Source: Emiliania huxleyi CCMP1516
Lineage: Eukaryota > Haptophyta > Isochrysidales > Noelaerhabdaceae
Length of the DNA: 64,000 nucleotides
Direction: 5' to 3'
Assembly: GCF_000372725.1 (NCBI RefSeq)
Contig: NW_005200970.1
Coordinates: forward strand, 73,139-137,138
Part shown: in pieces, positions 54,859 to 64,000 of the stretch
How the letters are laid out: every line of letters starts with the position of its first letter
How positions within the stretch are numbered: position 1 is the first letter of the stretch
Notes under the pieces: generated by a model
Databases searched by the model: none
What the model saw: the letters and a program-made list of their open reading frames with translations, nothing else
What the model was told of the DNA's origin: nothing
Position numbers and translations under genes: made by a program

Positions 54859-57108
54859 ATGGAGAGGCTCTCCGTCAAGGCGCGTCAGCCCAAGCAGGCG
54901 GAGCAGCGCCGCCGGCGTGCGGAGCTGCTCGAGCGGCAGCGCTCTCGGCGGGCGGACCGCACCGCCCAGAACCGTGGCCTGGGCGACGGTGGCGACGCCG
55001 GCGGCGGCGGCGGCTGCGGCCATGCAGAGTGGATGGGTGAGACAGACGGCGGCGATGCTTCAGCGCCGATGCTGGATACGTCGGAGCCGCTACCCGCCGG
55101 CGCCGGCGACGACGCGATGCAGACCGAGGGCGGCGGCGGCGGTGGCCGGCGGCGGCGGCCAGCAGGGCGGGAGGCAGCGTTGATGGCGCCCGAGTGGATG
55201 GTCGACGTCCCCGAGGACCTTCCGAGCTGCTGGTCGGTGGTGGCGCGGCCGGCGGGCGTGCGCTGCCTCGTCACCACCGGCGGCGGGGAGACGCGGAGGC
55301 ACGCGAAGGGCTGCGCGCCGCGCCGCTTCCCGTCGGCGCTGCCGGGAGGGCGGCGGGCGGCGGGCGGTGTGTGGGGGGGGAGAGATGCGGACCAGGTGGG
55401 CTGCGGACTGCCTCGCACCAGCCCTCCTCAGATCGGCTGCCATAGGCGCGGGCCACGTCCAGCTCGACTGCGTGTGGGCCGAGGCGGAGCAGACGTACTA
55501 TGTGAGAGGCTATGTGAGAGAGCCAGCCCGCTAGCCAGCCCCCGCCGCTAGGGGCAGTGCGACTCGGAGGGGTGACGTGGCCCGAAAAGTCTTCAGCGCG
55601 TCGGCGCCTCTCCTTGGTAGGTGCTCGACCTGCTGGCGTGGAAGGGGCTGCGGCTGGTCGACCACCCCTACGAGGAGCGCGTGTTCTGGGCGGCGAGATG
55701 TAGCCGAGAGGTAGCCGAGAGGCAGCCGAGAGGTAGCCGAGAGACAGCCGAGAGGCAGCCGAGAGGCAGCCGAGAGGCAGCCGAGAGATCTAGCCGAGAG
55801 ATCTAGCCGAGAGGCAGCCGAGAGGCAGCCGAGAGATCTAGCCGAGAGGCAGCCGAGAGGCAGCCGAGAGGCAGCCGAGGGGCAGCCGAGGTGCAGCCGA
55901 GGTGCAGCCGAGAGTGATCGACCTGCCAAGGCGAGACTGTGACCGTCCCGCGGGGCAGGCGAGCAAGCTGGCCGAGGTGCACGCCGATCGCCAGGCGCCA
56001 GACAGTTCGCAGTAGTGAAGCTGGCCGAGGAGCAGTGTTAATTACTAGTGATGGCCATGAATGCACATTGACTAGGCGTCGACCAACCCGTGCCGGTTCG
56101 TGCATCTCCCTCCCTCCGGCCGCTGCTCCGCCGCCACCCTCTCCACCGCATACTACCGCGGCGGCGGCGCGAACTAGCTGAGAGACCGCCGAGAGACCGC
56201 CGAGAGGCAGCCGAGAGGCAGCCGAGAGGCAGCCGAGAGGCAGCCGAGAGGCAGCCGAGAGGCAGCCGAGAGACAGCCGAGAGACCGCCGACAGTAGGGA
56301 GAGGTAGGGCGTTTCCCGCAAAGACCCCCACGACTCCGGGGCCCCAGATCGCACGAGCACAGGCAGTCGGGAAGGGAGAGAGACAGCGACGACAGTCAGA
56401 AGGAAGCATTGGGTCGCACCAAGGCGAATGCGGTGACGGCCTCTAGTCACACCTCCTGGCGTGAATAGGCGCCTCGCGCGACGGGCTGCTCTTCTACCAC
56501 AACGAAGGACTGTACGAGGCCGGACCGAGCCCGCTTGTGCTACTCTGGTGCAGAGATGTCGCCGAGATGTCGCCGAGATGTCGCCGAGATGTCGCCGAGA
56601 TGTCGCCGAGATGTCGCCGAGATGTCGCCGAGATGTCGCCGAGATGTCGCCGAGATGTCGCCGAGATGTCGCCGAGATGTCGCCGAGATGTCGCCGAGAT
56701 GTCGCCGAGATGTCGCCGAGATGTCGCCGAGATGTCGCCGAGATGTCGCCGAGATGTCGCCGAGGATAGAGCCGAGATACAGCCGAGGTGCAACCGAGTT
56801 ACAGCCGAGAGACTGCCGAGTACCGCCGAGATACCGCCCCAGTTCCGCTGGCGCTGCTCTGGTGCCGCCTCCCGCCGCCCGGCCGGCGCCTCTTCACAGC
56901 CCTGGCTGTGAACAGGTCGGACGCGAGCTGCTCGTCGCGCTTCTACGACTACGGCTCGGCGCAGATGGCGCGCGAGCTCGCGGCGGCACCCGACAAGGCG
57001 GCACGGTGGAGGCCGGGCGAGACGGAGGCGGCGCTGCCCATCGGCGCGCTGCTCGCGGCGTGCGAGGGTGCCATGGAAGCAGACTCTGGGGCGGCGGCGG
57101 GGCGGTAG
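54859..57108 (+). CDS. SNUPN-like: Snurportin-1 (m3G-cap snRNP import adaptor)
   Basis: Imports U snRNPs by linking the trimethylguanosine cap to importin-beta. Exons: 54859-about 55363, 55446-55501, 55621-55692, 55959-55994, 56076-56160, 56469-56547, 56916-57108; all joins after the first keep frame. The N-terminal IBB-like helix reads RLSVKARQPKQAEQRRRRAE-LLERQRSRRADR. The cap-binding domain starts PEWMVDVPEDLPSCWSVVAR-PAGVRCLVTTGGG and continues RRFPSALPGG, VQLDCVWAEAEQTYY, VLDLLAWKGLRLVDHPYEER-VFWA, ASKLAEVHADRQ, NPCRFVHLPPSG, RDGLLFYHNEGLYEAGPSPL, then a family-divergent tail (SCSSRFYDYGSAQMARELAA). Compared from memory with human SNUPN, the order of conserved blocks is complete. Introns 55693-55958 and 56161-56468 (GC-AG) and 56548-56915 contain 11-bp minisatellites. 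The start lies 69 bp from the transposon end. Confidence 0.88.
55693..55958 (+). repeat. Intronic ccgagaggcag 11-mer array
   Basis: The snurportin intron starts gcgagatgtagccgagag, a copy of the next exon's gcgagcaagctggccgag. It continues as about 18 gccgagaggca/gccgagagatc units. A similar array fills 56170-56290 in a later intron. Confidence 0.92.
56553..56765 (+). repeat. Intronic cgagatgtcgc 11-mer array, about 19 copies
   Basis: Nearly perfect 11-bp tandem array inside the last snurportin intron (56548-56915). It is open in all forward frames, so predicted peptides such as CRRDVAEMSP are artefacts. Confidence 0.97.
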
Positions 57109-57469
57109 CGCGAGGAGGCGTCCGAGGGCTTAGACGCCGATTTACTGTCTGTGTTTGCGTACACGCTGGGCATGCGCACTGAAGCGCGGCTCTCGCGCAA
57201 AAGGTGTTTCTTGAAAAAATTTGCCGCCGGACTCTCTGCCGGTGCCGCACGATGGCCATCACGCGCTCGCACCTGCGGCCGACCGCCGCCACGGCGGCGA
57301 GCCGCCACCGCGGCGCCGGTCACAGGCCAGCACTAGGCAGCTGCCGGCCACACCCGACCGGGCCGGATTTGCCGGTACTCGTCGCCGCACACTCCTGCGT
57401 CCACGCCGCTGTGACGTCTGGCGACGAGGCGCCGGTCACTGCCTTTCCCGGCGGGTTGGCTGTACGCTG

Positions 57470-57790
57470 TAGAGCCTCTACAACAAACTCTACAGCAAAA
57501 TCGCGCTCTACATCGCTCTACAACGCACCCGCCTCGTCACGCGGCGGATGTAGAGCTCTACAGCTCTACAGCGCTCCAGAGCCTCGGGATTTGGCTAGGA
57601 ATCCTAACAAGCCTCGAATGGCTAACAAGCCTCGAATTAGCTAACAAGCCTCGAAGATAGCTAACAAGCCTCGGGTTGGCTAACAAGCCTCGAGCGTGGC
57701 TGACAAGCCTCGAATATGGCTAACAAGCCTCGAATTGTCCGACGAGCCTCGGCTTTGGCTTAAAAGCCTCGGATTTGAGAAGCCTACATA
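57470..57790 (+). repeat. ctctacaac words and about 20-bp gctaacaagcctcgaat array
   Basis: 57470-57590 has many ctctaca/ctacagc words. 57596-57778 is about nine units of ggctaacaagcctcgaat with substitutions. Intergenic, 3' of snurportin. Confidence 0.9.
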
Positions 57791-57811
57791 GCCGCTGCGC
57801 GGCTATCTCCG

Positions 57812-57960
57812 TACTCCGACGGGAGGCGGTATGCGGTAAGTCGTCGTCGCCCCCGGCGCTGCTTGCAGCACCATGGCCATGACGCTATGGCTAAGAGAGG
57901 TTCCTCTTTTCCGCGCCCCCCCACGCAAGGCGCGCGTTACACACATTGTGTATCGAGAGA
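57812..57960 (+). repeat. Repeat, partner at 61323-61437
   Basis: Shared: gggaggcgg, ggtaagtcgtcgtcgccc, ggcgctgcttgcagc, ccatgg, taagaggttcctcttttccg (57895 and 61380), cgcaaggcgcgcg. Confidence 0.8.
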
Positions 57961-58115
57961 TGGAACAAATTCCCCTTCTTCCCCCAGAGGCTTCACCACA
58001 TGCTAGGGGGGGGGGGGGGGCTCTTTGGCGTGCGGGGCGCCGCTCCGTCGGCACCGCACGCCCGCAAGCGTGAACACGTAACCGCGCGATCCGAGCTGGA
58101 TCGCCGCTTCGCACA

Positions 58116-58925
58116 TTACTTGCGCGCCGTGATCTTGCGCACGCCAAGAGTGGCGGCGGCCGTGACGGCCACGGCAGCGGCGACCTCGAGCGACGAGATT
58201 GGCTCGACCACCTTTGGTCGAGCGACGAAGCGAAAGTGGGCGGCGGGGTGGGGAGGAGTGGGGACAAGTGAGATACAGCTTGGGACGGCGGGAGAGGGCT
58301 CACCTCGCCATCGATGTAGTGCATCGGCTTGGGGTTCACGGCCGCCACGACGAGGCGGCCGAGGGAGGGGCAGACCGCCTCGACGAGCGGGAGGAGGTAC
58401 TTGTTGCGCGCGACGACAGCCGCGCTGTTGTACGAGGTCGCGACGCCGTCGACGACCGGCCAGCCGCCGTGCTTGGTGAGCGGGCTGTGCAGCCCGTCGG
58501 CCACGACCTTGGTTATCTTGAGGACGGGCGCCTGGCAGGAGAGGGGGGGGGGGGGGGGCTCGCATCGGGAGAGGCAGGGGCGTTTGTGGTGCTGGGGTTA
58601 GAGACGCGCCTGCACGAGCGTGCCCGCGGCCGGCGACGCGAGCCAGATCGTCTCTCCGACGGCAACCTCGGACGCCTGCTTGAGCGCCTTTGCCGGGCCG
58701 GCGGGCAGCTTGTGCGTCGGGGTGAGCGTGACCGTCGCCGTCGCGGTGGCGAGCGAGAGGAAGGCCGCCTTGGCGGACGGGTCGGCCAGCGAGAAGGAGG
58801 AGACGACGTCGAAGCCGAGGGTGCCTAGTAGAAGTAAGCGACTGTGAAACAGATGAAAACGCTCTCACGCAATCGAAAGCGAGGGTGCCGTCGGCCGCCG
58901 CGGCGAGGATGCTATGATGTAACTT
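58116..58925 (-). CDS. Hint (Hedgehog/intein-type) domain, 5'-truncated
   Basis: Minus-strand exons: 58889-about 58920 (SILAAAADG), 58610-58824 (TLGFDVVSSFSLADPSAKAA, then TVTLTPTHKLPAGPA, VAVGETIWLASPAAGTLVQ), 58304-58531 (APVLKITKVVADGLHSPLTK, HGGWPVVDGVATSYNS) and 58116-58211 (VVEPISSLEVAAAVAVTAAA, ITARK-stop). TLTPTHKLP and GLHSPLTKHGGWPVVDGVATS match the late Hint blocks of Hedgehog-type autoprocessing domains. The N-terminal Cys block is missing: upstream sequence changes into the dispersed repeat at 58950-59335. Introns 58532-58609 and 58825-58888 are GC-AG, with gcgcgtctc/gcgcccgtc and gcaccctcgctttcga/gcaccctcggcttcga exon copies. 58212-58303 is GT-AG with an AAG acceptor. The gene is probably broken or its 5' exons lie beyond the repeat. 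Confidence 0.7.
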   Translation of the reverse strand, partial: KLHHSILAAAADGTLAFDCVRAFSSVSQSLTSTRHPRLRRRLLLLAGRPVRQGGLPLARHRDGDGHAHPDAQAARRPGKGAQAGVRGCRRRDDLARVAGRGHARAGASLTPAPQTPLPLPMRAPPPPPLLPGARPQDNQGRGRRAAQPAHQARRLAGRRRRRDLVQQRGCRRAQQVPPPARRGGLPLPRPPRRGGREPQADALHRWRGEPSPAVPSCISLVPTPPHPAAHFRFVARPKVVEPISSLEVAAAVAVTAAATLGVRKITARK

Positions 58926-58949
58926 ATTCGGACCCCCCCCCGCGCGCTT

Positions 58950-59335
58950 CTCGTTTTTCGTGCCAAACCAGCGCGATCTCGGCGGGGCGTCAGCGCCTCT
59001 CGGAGGGGCATCATGCGCTCCCGGGGCCGCCCGACGGCGCGGGCCTCTTGCTGATGGACCCAGCCGAGGTGCCCAACCAGTCGGAGTGGCGCTGACGCGC
59101 TGCGCGCGACCACCAGCCAGCTTTTCAGCGAGGCCGAGCACGGTGCGCCGAAAGAGTAGACACTCAAAGTAGCAGCCGCTTTTTTTGCCTCTTTTTGAGC
59201 GCTGCTGCTGCACACCCAGCCCACCAGTGATACTAGACGCACCAGATTTACCCCGTCGCGAGCTTGACCGCGACCCCTGTGACCGCCCACAGGTGGCTGA
59301 TCGAAGCGCCACTCATCGCTGCTTTCGCGCGCCTG
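58950..59335 (+). repeat. Dispersed about 390-bp repeat, partner at 45365-45755
   Basis: Shares tcttgctgatggacccagcc, ctgacgcgctgcgcgcgacc, ttgcctctttttgagcgctg and caccagtgatac with 45365-45755. It lies directly 5' of the truncated Hint gene. Confidence 0.85.
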
Positions 59336-59989
59336 CTCCACAGAGGGCCCCTGCGGCTCTCGCTCGTCGCGCGACCGCCGCCGACATCATGTGCTCGGTC
59401 GTCCCCGCCGGCGCGGAGCTGCGCCACGTCGAATTCTTCGGTGGCTCGACCGCCGGCGCGCCCACCCTCGCCTCCTGCGCGCCACACACCCAGTATTCTC
59501 CTCGCGCGCGGCCGACAAAGTGAGCGCACGACCACCTCCCTCTCAGTCACCCCCCCACGATGCACAGCCCGCTCGTTCTCGCCGAGAAGACGCTCGGAGC
59601 GCCCAACTTTGCCTGGTGCGGCCATCAAACAGGCGCGTTGCCTCCCATCTCCGCACTTCCCATCTACCCCTACACTGCCACTGCCGGGGACGCGCAGATG
59701 CGACTCCCGGGCCCACTCACCTCACCCGAGCCCGGCCGACCAGGCACAGCCCGACGAGAACCCGCCGGGAAGGAGCTGGCCGAGCCATCGCCGGCCTCCC
59801 TGCCGGCTCACGGCCGCTCAAAAGGTCGCTCACCCGCCCGTCGCTTGCCGCCCCTCTCCCAGCCTTTGCCGGCGCTTTTGCACGAACCTAGGGCTCAGTT
59901 CCGTCTTCCTCCCCCTCGCTCCTGTAGGCAGGCCGCCCCGCGCAGGCGGGAAGAGGCGCGCCGAGCCATCGGTGACGTCCTGGCGAGCT

Positions 59990-60480
59990 CATGTCCCCCA
60001 AAAAGGTCGCACCCGCCCGTGGCTCCGCCGTCGGGCGTCGGCTCCGAGGACCAGCCGGAGGCGGAGACGGAGCCCTCCGGCGTGGCGGTCTTCTCGACCG
60101 TCGCGGTCTCATCGATCGTCGCGCCCTGAACAGGGGGCGTGAGAGTCAGACTGGCTGTGAGCTACGGGCAAAAGGGAACCCGGCGTAAGCAGGCGGCGAG
60201 CACCGAGTCTGTGGTCGACGGCGTGGAGCCGCGGGGCGGCTTGCCAATGCCACCGACAGACTCGGGCGAGACAGACTCGAACTGCGGCGCGCGCAACGCG
60301 CTGTCAAGCAAAGGCGCGGGGCAGTGTGTGTCGTCTGTGTGGGAGGGCGCGCACCGTGGACTCCTTGCCCGACGCGCCCTTCGCCTTTGCCTTCTTCTCG
60401 TTCTCGTCCTCGTCGGTCTCCGCCTTGACGTTCGTCTCGACGTCGTCGAGCAGATCGTACTTGTTTGGAGACCTTCGTGG
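59990..60480 (-). CDS. Possible acidic protein fragments, multi-exon
   Basis: Minus-strand segments look coding: KYDLLDDVETNVKAETDEDE and NEKKAKAKGASGKES (about 60370-60460), FESVSPESVGGIGKPPRGST (about 60200-60280, after a cgccgcag acceptor) and ATIDETATVEKTATPEGSVS-ASGWSSEPTPDGG (about 60030-60128, after ctgttcag). Splice borders were not fixed. A plus-strand frame (59560-60129, MHSPLVLAEKTLGAPNFAW) overlaps and competes. No family recognised. Confidence 0.3.
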
Positions 60481-60537
60481 ACGTGACCTCGCCCTTGCGC
60501 TCCTCGGGAAGGTGTACAGCGAGCTCGGGACGTGTTT

Positions 60538-61250
60538 CAGCACTCACCGCGCGAGAGGCGCGGCGTGCCACACAAACCAGGAAGCAGCAGCCTTCGCTGC
60601 TACGTTTCCATGCGCCCTGTGCTCGCGCACGGCGCGCTCGACATACCCTACCCGCCCGCGCTAGCGCGCGAACGGCTCAGATTCACCTTTCCCCCACCCT
60701 CGCCTGCCGGCTGGGCGGTGGGCGCCGTCCACCTTGCGGCGGCGGCGACACTTGCGACACGAGCACGCCTCGCTTCGGCGCGCTCGATCCTTCACAACGG
60801 GCCGCCCGCAAGGACGCGTGTGTGGCCCCCTCTACTCGACCTGCGCCACGGCACGGGTCGTTCTAGCCATGCAGCCGCCCCAGCGATCGTGCCCGGGGCG
60901 TATCTCAGCACCCACCGCGCGAGACGCGTGGTGTGCCACAAACCAGTAAGCAACAGCCGTCGCTGCTGCGACTCGAGCGCTCCGAACGCGCACCTGTGCT
61001 TGCGCACGGCGTGCTCTACATGCGCCTCCCGACCACACGAGCGTGCGGGCGGCTCGGATTCACCCTTCACCCGCCCTAGCCACCGTTGGCTGGGCGGTGG
61101 GCGCCGTCCGCCTTGCGGCGGCGGCGACACTTGCGACATGAGCACGCCTCGCTTCGGCGCGCTCGATCCTTCACAACGGGCCGCCCGCAAGGACGCGTGT
61201 GCGGCCCCCTCTACTCGACCTGCGCCACGGCACGGGTCGTTCTCTCAAGA
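60538..61250 (+). repeat. About 370-bp tandem duplication
   Basis: Unit 1 (60538-60870) and unit 2 (60906-61245) share cagcac(t/c)caccgcgcgag, gggcggtgggcgccgtcc, ggcggcggcgacacttgcga, cctcgcttcggcgcgctcga, gggccgcccgcaaggacgcg and cacggcacgggtcgttct. The second halves are nearly identical, the first halves less so. An open plus-strand frame of 268 codons spans both but has no recognisable family. Confidence 0.88.
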
Positions 61251-61842
61251 ACCACGCGCACGGGGAAGCTTCACGGGTTCGAGTCGTCAAACATTAAGCA
61301 GCGGAGGTGTGCCGAGGGGGACCGGGAGGCGGTAAGTCGTCGTCGCCCGGCGCTGCTTGCAGCTCCATGGCGATGGCGCTAAGAGGTTCCTCTTTTCCGC
61401 GCCCTCCCCGCAAGGCGCGCGATACACAACCACCTTAATATATTAACACACTTCGCGCGCTCCGGCGCCGTCGTGGGGGGCGTGGCCGTGGCCGGGTGTT
61501 TGAGCCCCGTGAGGGCGTGAGGGGTGAATAGTAGAATACTGAATTGGGCCCCGGAGAAAACCTCGGACACAAGTGGTGCGCAAGACTACCTTGACAGCCC
61601 GATAGCACACAGTGGCCTGAGCCCTGAGACAGCAGCGCTGACAGCTCGACAGCCCGACAGCGACACGCGACACCTCGCGACGCAGCACCAGCAGCACAGA
61701 CCGTACAGCTTCTTTCTTGTGCCCCATGAGGGTATAACACTTTTCAGAACTAATTACACGCAAAGGGGTACGCTCTATATGGAGATTTAAGTACTTTAGA
61801 GAGACATTGTTTGTGGATCTCGGTGGTTGTGCACGCTCAGCA

Positions 61843-61952
61843 AAGGTAAGGTAAGCGTAAGGTAAGGTAAACGTCTCCACACGCACACAAAATGGTGGGG
61901 CAAGGGGGGGCGACCCTCGCATCTCCACGCCCGGACACGGGCAGGAGCCCCA
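61843..61952 (+). repeat. GGTAAGG-family repeat, copy E
   Basis: aaaggtaaggtaagcgtaag, gtaaacgtctccacacgcac, ggtggggcaagg, cacgcccggacacgggcagg, agcccc, then unrelated sequence, so the 3' part is missing. Confidence 0.88.
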
Positions 61953-62210
61953 GCAAAATACATAGACATATCAAAAGTGAGAGTCGACACAAGATCACTT
62001 CACAGGACACATACCAGCTTGCGAGGCAATATGTGGAACCTGTGCCGTGTCACTTACTTGGTGGGGGAGGCGGTGCTGCGCGATACGGTCCGCACACGAA
62101 CAAATGCACAATCACACAAAACACCGCTCCGGCGCGCCTCTCGTCGACGCTCCCACTCGCACGATGGACGGAACAACAGCGCCCCGGCAGAGAGAGTGCA
62201 CCCCGCGTTC

Positions 62211-63691
62211 TCAGCCATCGCGTGGCAGCTCGAACACAGCCAAACCGTGCTTGGAGCCGCCGAGCTCAAAGACGCCCTCCGCCGCCTTGAGCCGGGCCTG
62301 CGCGGACCTCGCTGCCTGCTTGGCCTCCTTGCGGGCGGCCTAGAGGGGCCAGGCGGTGTGAGCAACGCAGGAGGTGTGTGGAGGTCTGTCTGCCCGCTCT
62401 CGACTGTCCGTGCGTGTGATCTGGGGCCCGGGGGCTGTGCGTCTGTGAGGAGGGCTTGCGTTGGCTTCATTGTCCTTGCGACTGAACCGCCTCCGCCAGC
62501 GGCATCTCTGCTACCTTGGCCATATCTCGGCTGCATCACGTTTAACTGCGGCCTTGTCCTGTGACTGCATCGCCTCCGCCAGCTGCGCCGCGCTCCGTCC
62601 CGAGAGGAGGCGCTCCTAATTCGTGATGAATGAATGGATGAATTGAATGAATGAAAGAATGAGTTAGCTCCGTCCCGAGAGGAGGCGCTCCAGCAGCCCC
62701 TCCTCCACCGCCACCGCCGCCGAGGCGCCCGAGGCGGCGCAGCGCAGCCGCAGCAGCGCGAGGAAGCACTGCTCCTATTGTGCCGCCGACTCGAAGCTAA
62801 GTGACGCGCTGCTCAAGCCGCAGCTGCGCGAGGAGGCAGCACGGCACCTGCGGCTGGTTCAGTCTAGGAGGTGTCTTGGAAGTGTCTAGGAGGTGTCTAG
62901 GAAGTGTCTAGGAAGCACGGCTCCTGCGGCTGGTTCAGTCTAGGAAGTGTCTAGGAAGTGTCTAGGAGGTGTCTAGGAAGTGTCTAGGAAGCACGGCTCC
63001 TGCGGCTGGTACTCGAACTTCTCGAGCGCCTGGCGAGCAACACGTTGGGTCACGGACCGTGGCACACCTCGTTCTCCAGCCGCCCGCTCTCGCCAGCGCC
63101 TGCGAGGCGGCCTCGACGAGCAGCCTACGGTGTGGGTGGACATATCTCCCCCATATCTCCCCCATATCTCCCCCGTATCTCCCCCGTATCTCCCCCATAT
63201 CTCCCCCGTATCTCCCCCGCATCTCCCCCGTATCTCCCCCGTGTCTCCCGCGGGCTAAGGGGTGTGGACACGCCAACGCCAACGTCGGGGCGCGGGAAGG
63301 CGGTACTGTGCAGAGTACGTCGGTACCTCGAGGTACTGTGCCGAAGTACTCCGAGCACCGCGCGAACGCGGGGGCGACGAACACATCGAATGCAGCGGAG
63401 TCCGTAGTGTCCTCTCGAGCGCTAGCTGGAATACACGAACACGTCTCTCCCCCTCTAGTGCCGAGCCGCCTCTGCGCTGACGCCGGCGGTAGGCCTCCCT
63501 CAGCGTGCCGCGAGACGGCGTCGCGCAGCAGCACGCGCGGAGCCCGACGCGCCGGGGCAACCTAAGGGAGCGAGGAGCAGGTTGGTCAGCCTCTGCACCA
63601 CGCCTGCCCGCCGCAGGTGGCCCCCGCACAAGGGCCACCGAGAACAGCGGCTCCGGCGACGCCGCCAGGTCAAGACTCGTCGCGCCTCCAC
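62211..63691 (-). CDS. Unknown helical protein, multi-exon
   Basis: Minus-strand exons with normal composition: RLTNLLLAPL or the overlapping DLAASPEPLFSVALV (about 63540-63680), VLLRDAVSRHAEGG (about 63500), LLVEAASQALARAGGWRTR (about 63075-63130), ALEKFEYQPQ (about 63000), EQCFLALLRLRCAASGASAA-VAVEEGLLERLLSGRS (to about 62667), then SAAQLAEAMQSQDKAAVKRD-AAEIWP, and the last exon AARKEAKQAARSAQARLKAA-EGVFELGGSKHGLAVFELPR with stop at 62211. Introns are minisatellites (tctaggaagtg, ctcccccatat on the plus strand) and exon duplications. The segment around gagccgtgcttcct is repeated several times between 62815 and 63005. Family and function unknown; the 5' end is not fixed. Confidence 0.5.
62592..62691. 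repeat. 25-bp exon duplication around an ATGAATGA insert
   Basis: gctccgtcccgagaggaggcgctcc occurs at 62592-62616 and 62667-62691 (shown as gctccgtcccgag plus aggaggcgctcc). Between the copies lies the AT-rich insert taattcgtgatgaatgaatg...gagtta. On the minus strand the insert ends in aattag directly before the second coding copy (ERLLSGRS), as an intron would. Confidence 0.9.
62865..63252. repeat. tctaggaagtg and ctcccccatat 11-mer arrays
   Basis: 62865-62995 has two compound blocks of gtctaggaagt/gtctaggaggt separated by gcacggctcctgcggctggt, a copy of exon sequence. 63142-63252 has about ten ctcccccgtat/ctcccccatat units. Both lie in introns of the 62211-63691 gene. Confidence 0.92.
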
Positions 63692-63694
63692 GCC

Positions 63695-63730
<36 letters not shown>

Positions 63731-63750
63731 ACTCCGATTCCGGTGCTGGT

Positions 63751-63784
<34 letters not shown>

Positions 63785-64000
63785 TCGCCGCCGCCGCCGC
63801 CGCAGCTGCCCTTGGCGCCGCCGCCGCAGCTGACGGCGGCGGCGGCGCCTCGGGGTGTGTGGCGGTGTCTGGAGCTGGTGGAGCGGAGTCTGGAGCTGGT
63901 GGAGCGGTGCCTGGAGCTGGTGGAGCGGCGACGCTCCCCGCCCACTGGAAGGCGGGGGCTGGGTGGGGGCGGGGCGGTGGCGGCTGTGGGGGGGCGGCGT
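63692..64000. repeat. Low-complexity gccgcc region and ctggagctggtggagcgg repeat
   Basis: 63695-63840 is a gccgcc/gacgac run (Pro, Ala or Thr in the plus frames; Gly or Val in minus). 63869-63930 has three units of ctggagctggtggagcgg. It could be a Pro-rich exon of a plus-strand gene running off the window, but no start, splice site or family could be supported. Confidence 0.5.

Noticed and set aside
56553..56765. Possible CRISPR array
   Set aside because: It is a direct 11-bp tandem repeat with no unique spacers, in a eukaryotic intron.
56461..56793. Repetitive peptides CRRDVAEMSP and HLGDISATSR
   Set aside because: They are translations of the 11-bp intron array, which has no stops in these frames; the snurportin splice joins remove it.
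57151..57336. Small plus-strand frame downstream of snurportin
   Set aside because: It is basic and Ala-rich without recognisable features; more likely 3' UTR sequence.

Overview
The window reads as nuclear DNA of a GC-rich eukaryotic alga, most likely a haptophyte and plausibly Emiliania (Gephyrocapsa) huxleyi. Grounds: spliceosomal introns of about 60-370 nt, many with GC-AG instead of GT-AG borders; introns filled with 10-11 bp tandem repeats; long GT, GA and CAG microsatellites; BspA-like DUF285 repeats; a bipartite plastid-type leader; and a 100-N scaffold gap inside a poly-G run. The species is inferred from recalled properties of that genome, not from a search.

Layout. 1-831 holds the 3' end of an unknown gene. 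1309-3882 looks like a DNA transposon with inverted ends and CTAA duplications, carrying a small acidic gene. 4028-11615 is a receptor: beta-helix and CUB ectodomain, Cys-rich ephrin-receptor-like repeats, several membrane segments and a C-terminal TIR domain. 12177-16053 holds three minus-strand genes, two unrecognised and one possible glycosyltransferase. 17320-20851 is a FUSC/aromatic-acid-exporter-like membrane protein whose nine exons can be joined codon by codon. 21056-22200 is repeats. 22486-24837 (minus) is a secreted DUF285 protein, followed by an SDR-like NAD(P)-binding gene (25329-26411). 27376-31662 (minus) is one large ankyrin-repeat/protein-kinase frame. After the gap come a J-domain/coiled-coil/FHA/polyQ protein (32962-35371), a C2-domain protein (to 36570), a METTL9/DREV-type methyltransferase (36948-39538, minus), a long coiled-coil protein (42084-45064), a multipass membrane protein (46271-48137), an unknown gene (48559-49410, minus), a probable plastid FHA protein (51268-52273, minus), a terminal-inverted-repeat transposon (53503-54790), snurportin-1 (54859-57108), a truncated Hint-domain gene (58116-58925, minus), more repeats, and an unknown multi-exon gene (62211-63691, minus).

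The main discovery candidate is how the introns are built. In at least 19 introns of eight genes, the first 9-38 nt of the intron is a copy of the first nucleotides of the next exon, usually as AG|GC... at both ends. The intron is therefore bounded by a direct duplication of exon sequence with a low-complexity or 10-11 bp tandem repeat between the copies. This looks like intron birth by local exon duplication at AG|GC or AG|GT sites followed by repeat expansion. A second kind of intron, in the TIR receptor, is a reverse copy of a dispersed repeat found five more times in the window. The genes do not form an obvious pathway; receptor-type and signalling proteins (TIR, ankyrin-kinase, FHA, C2) are well represented.
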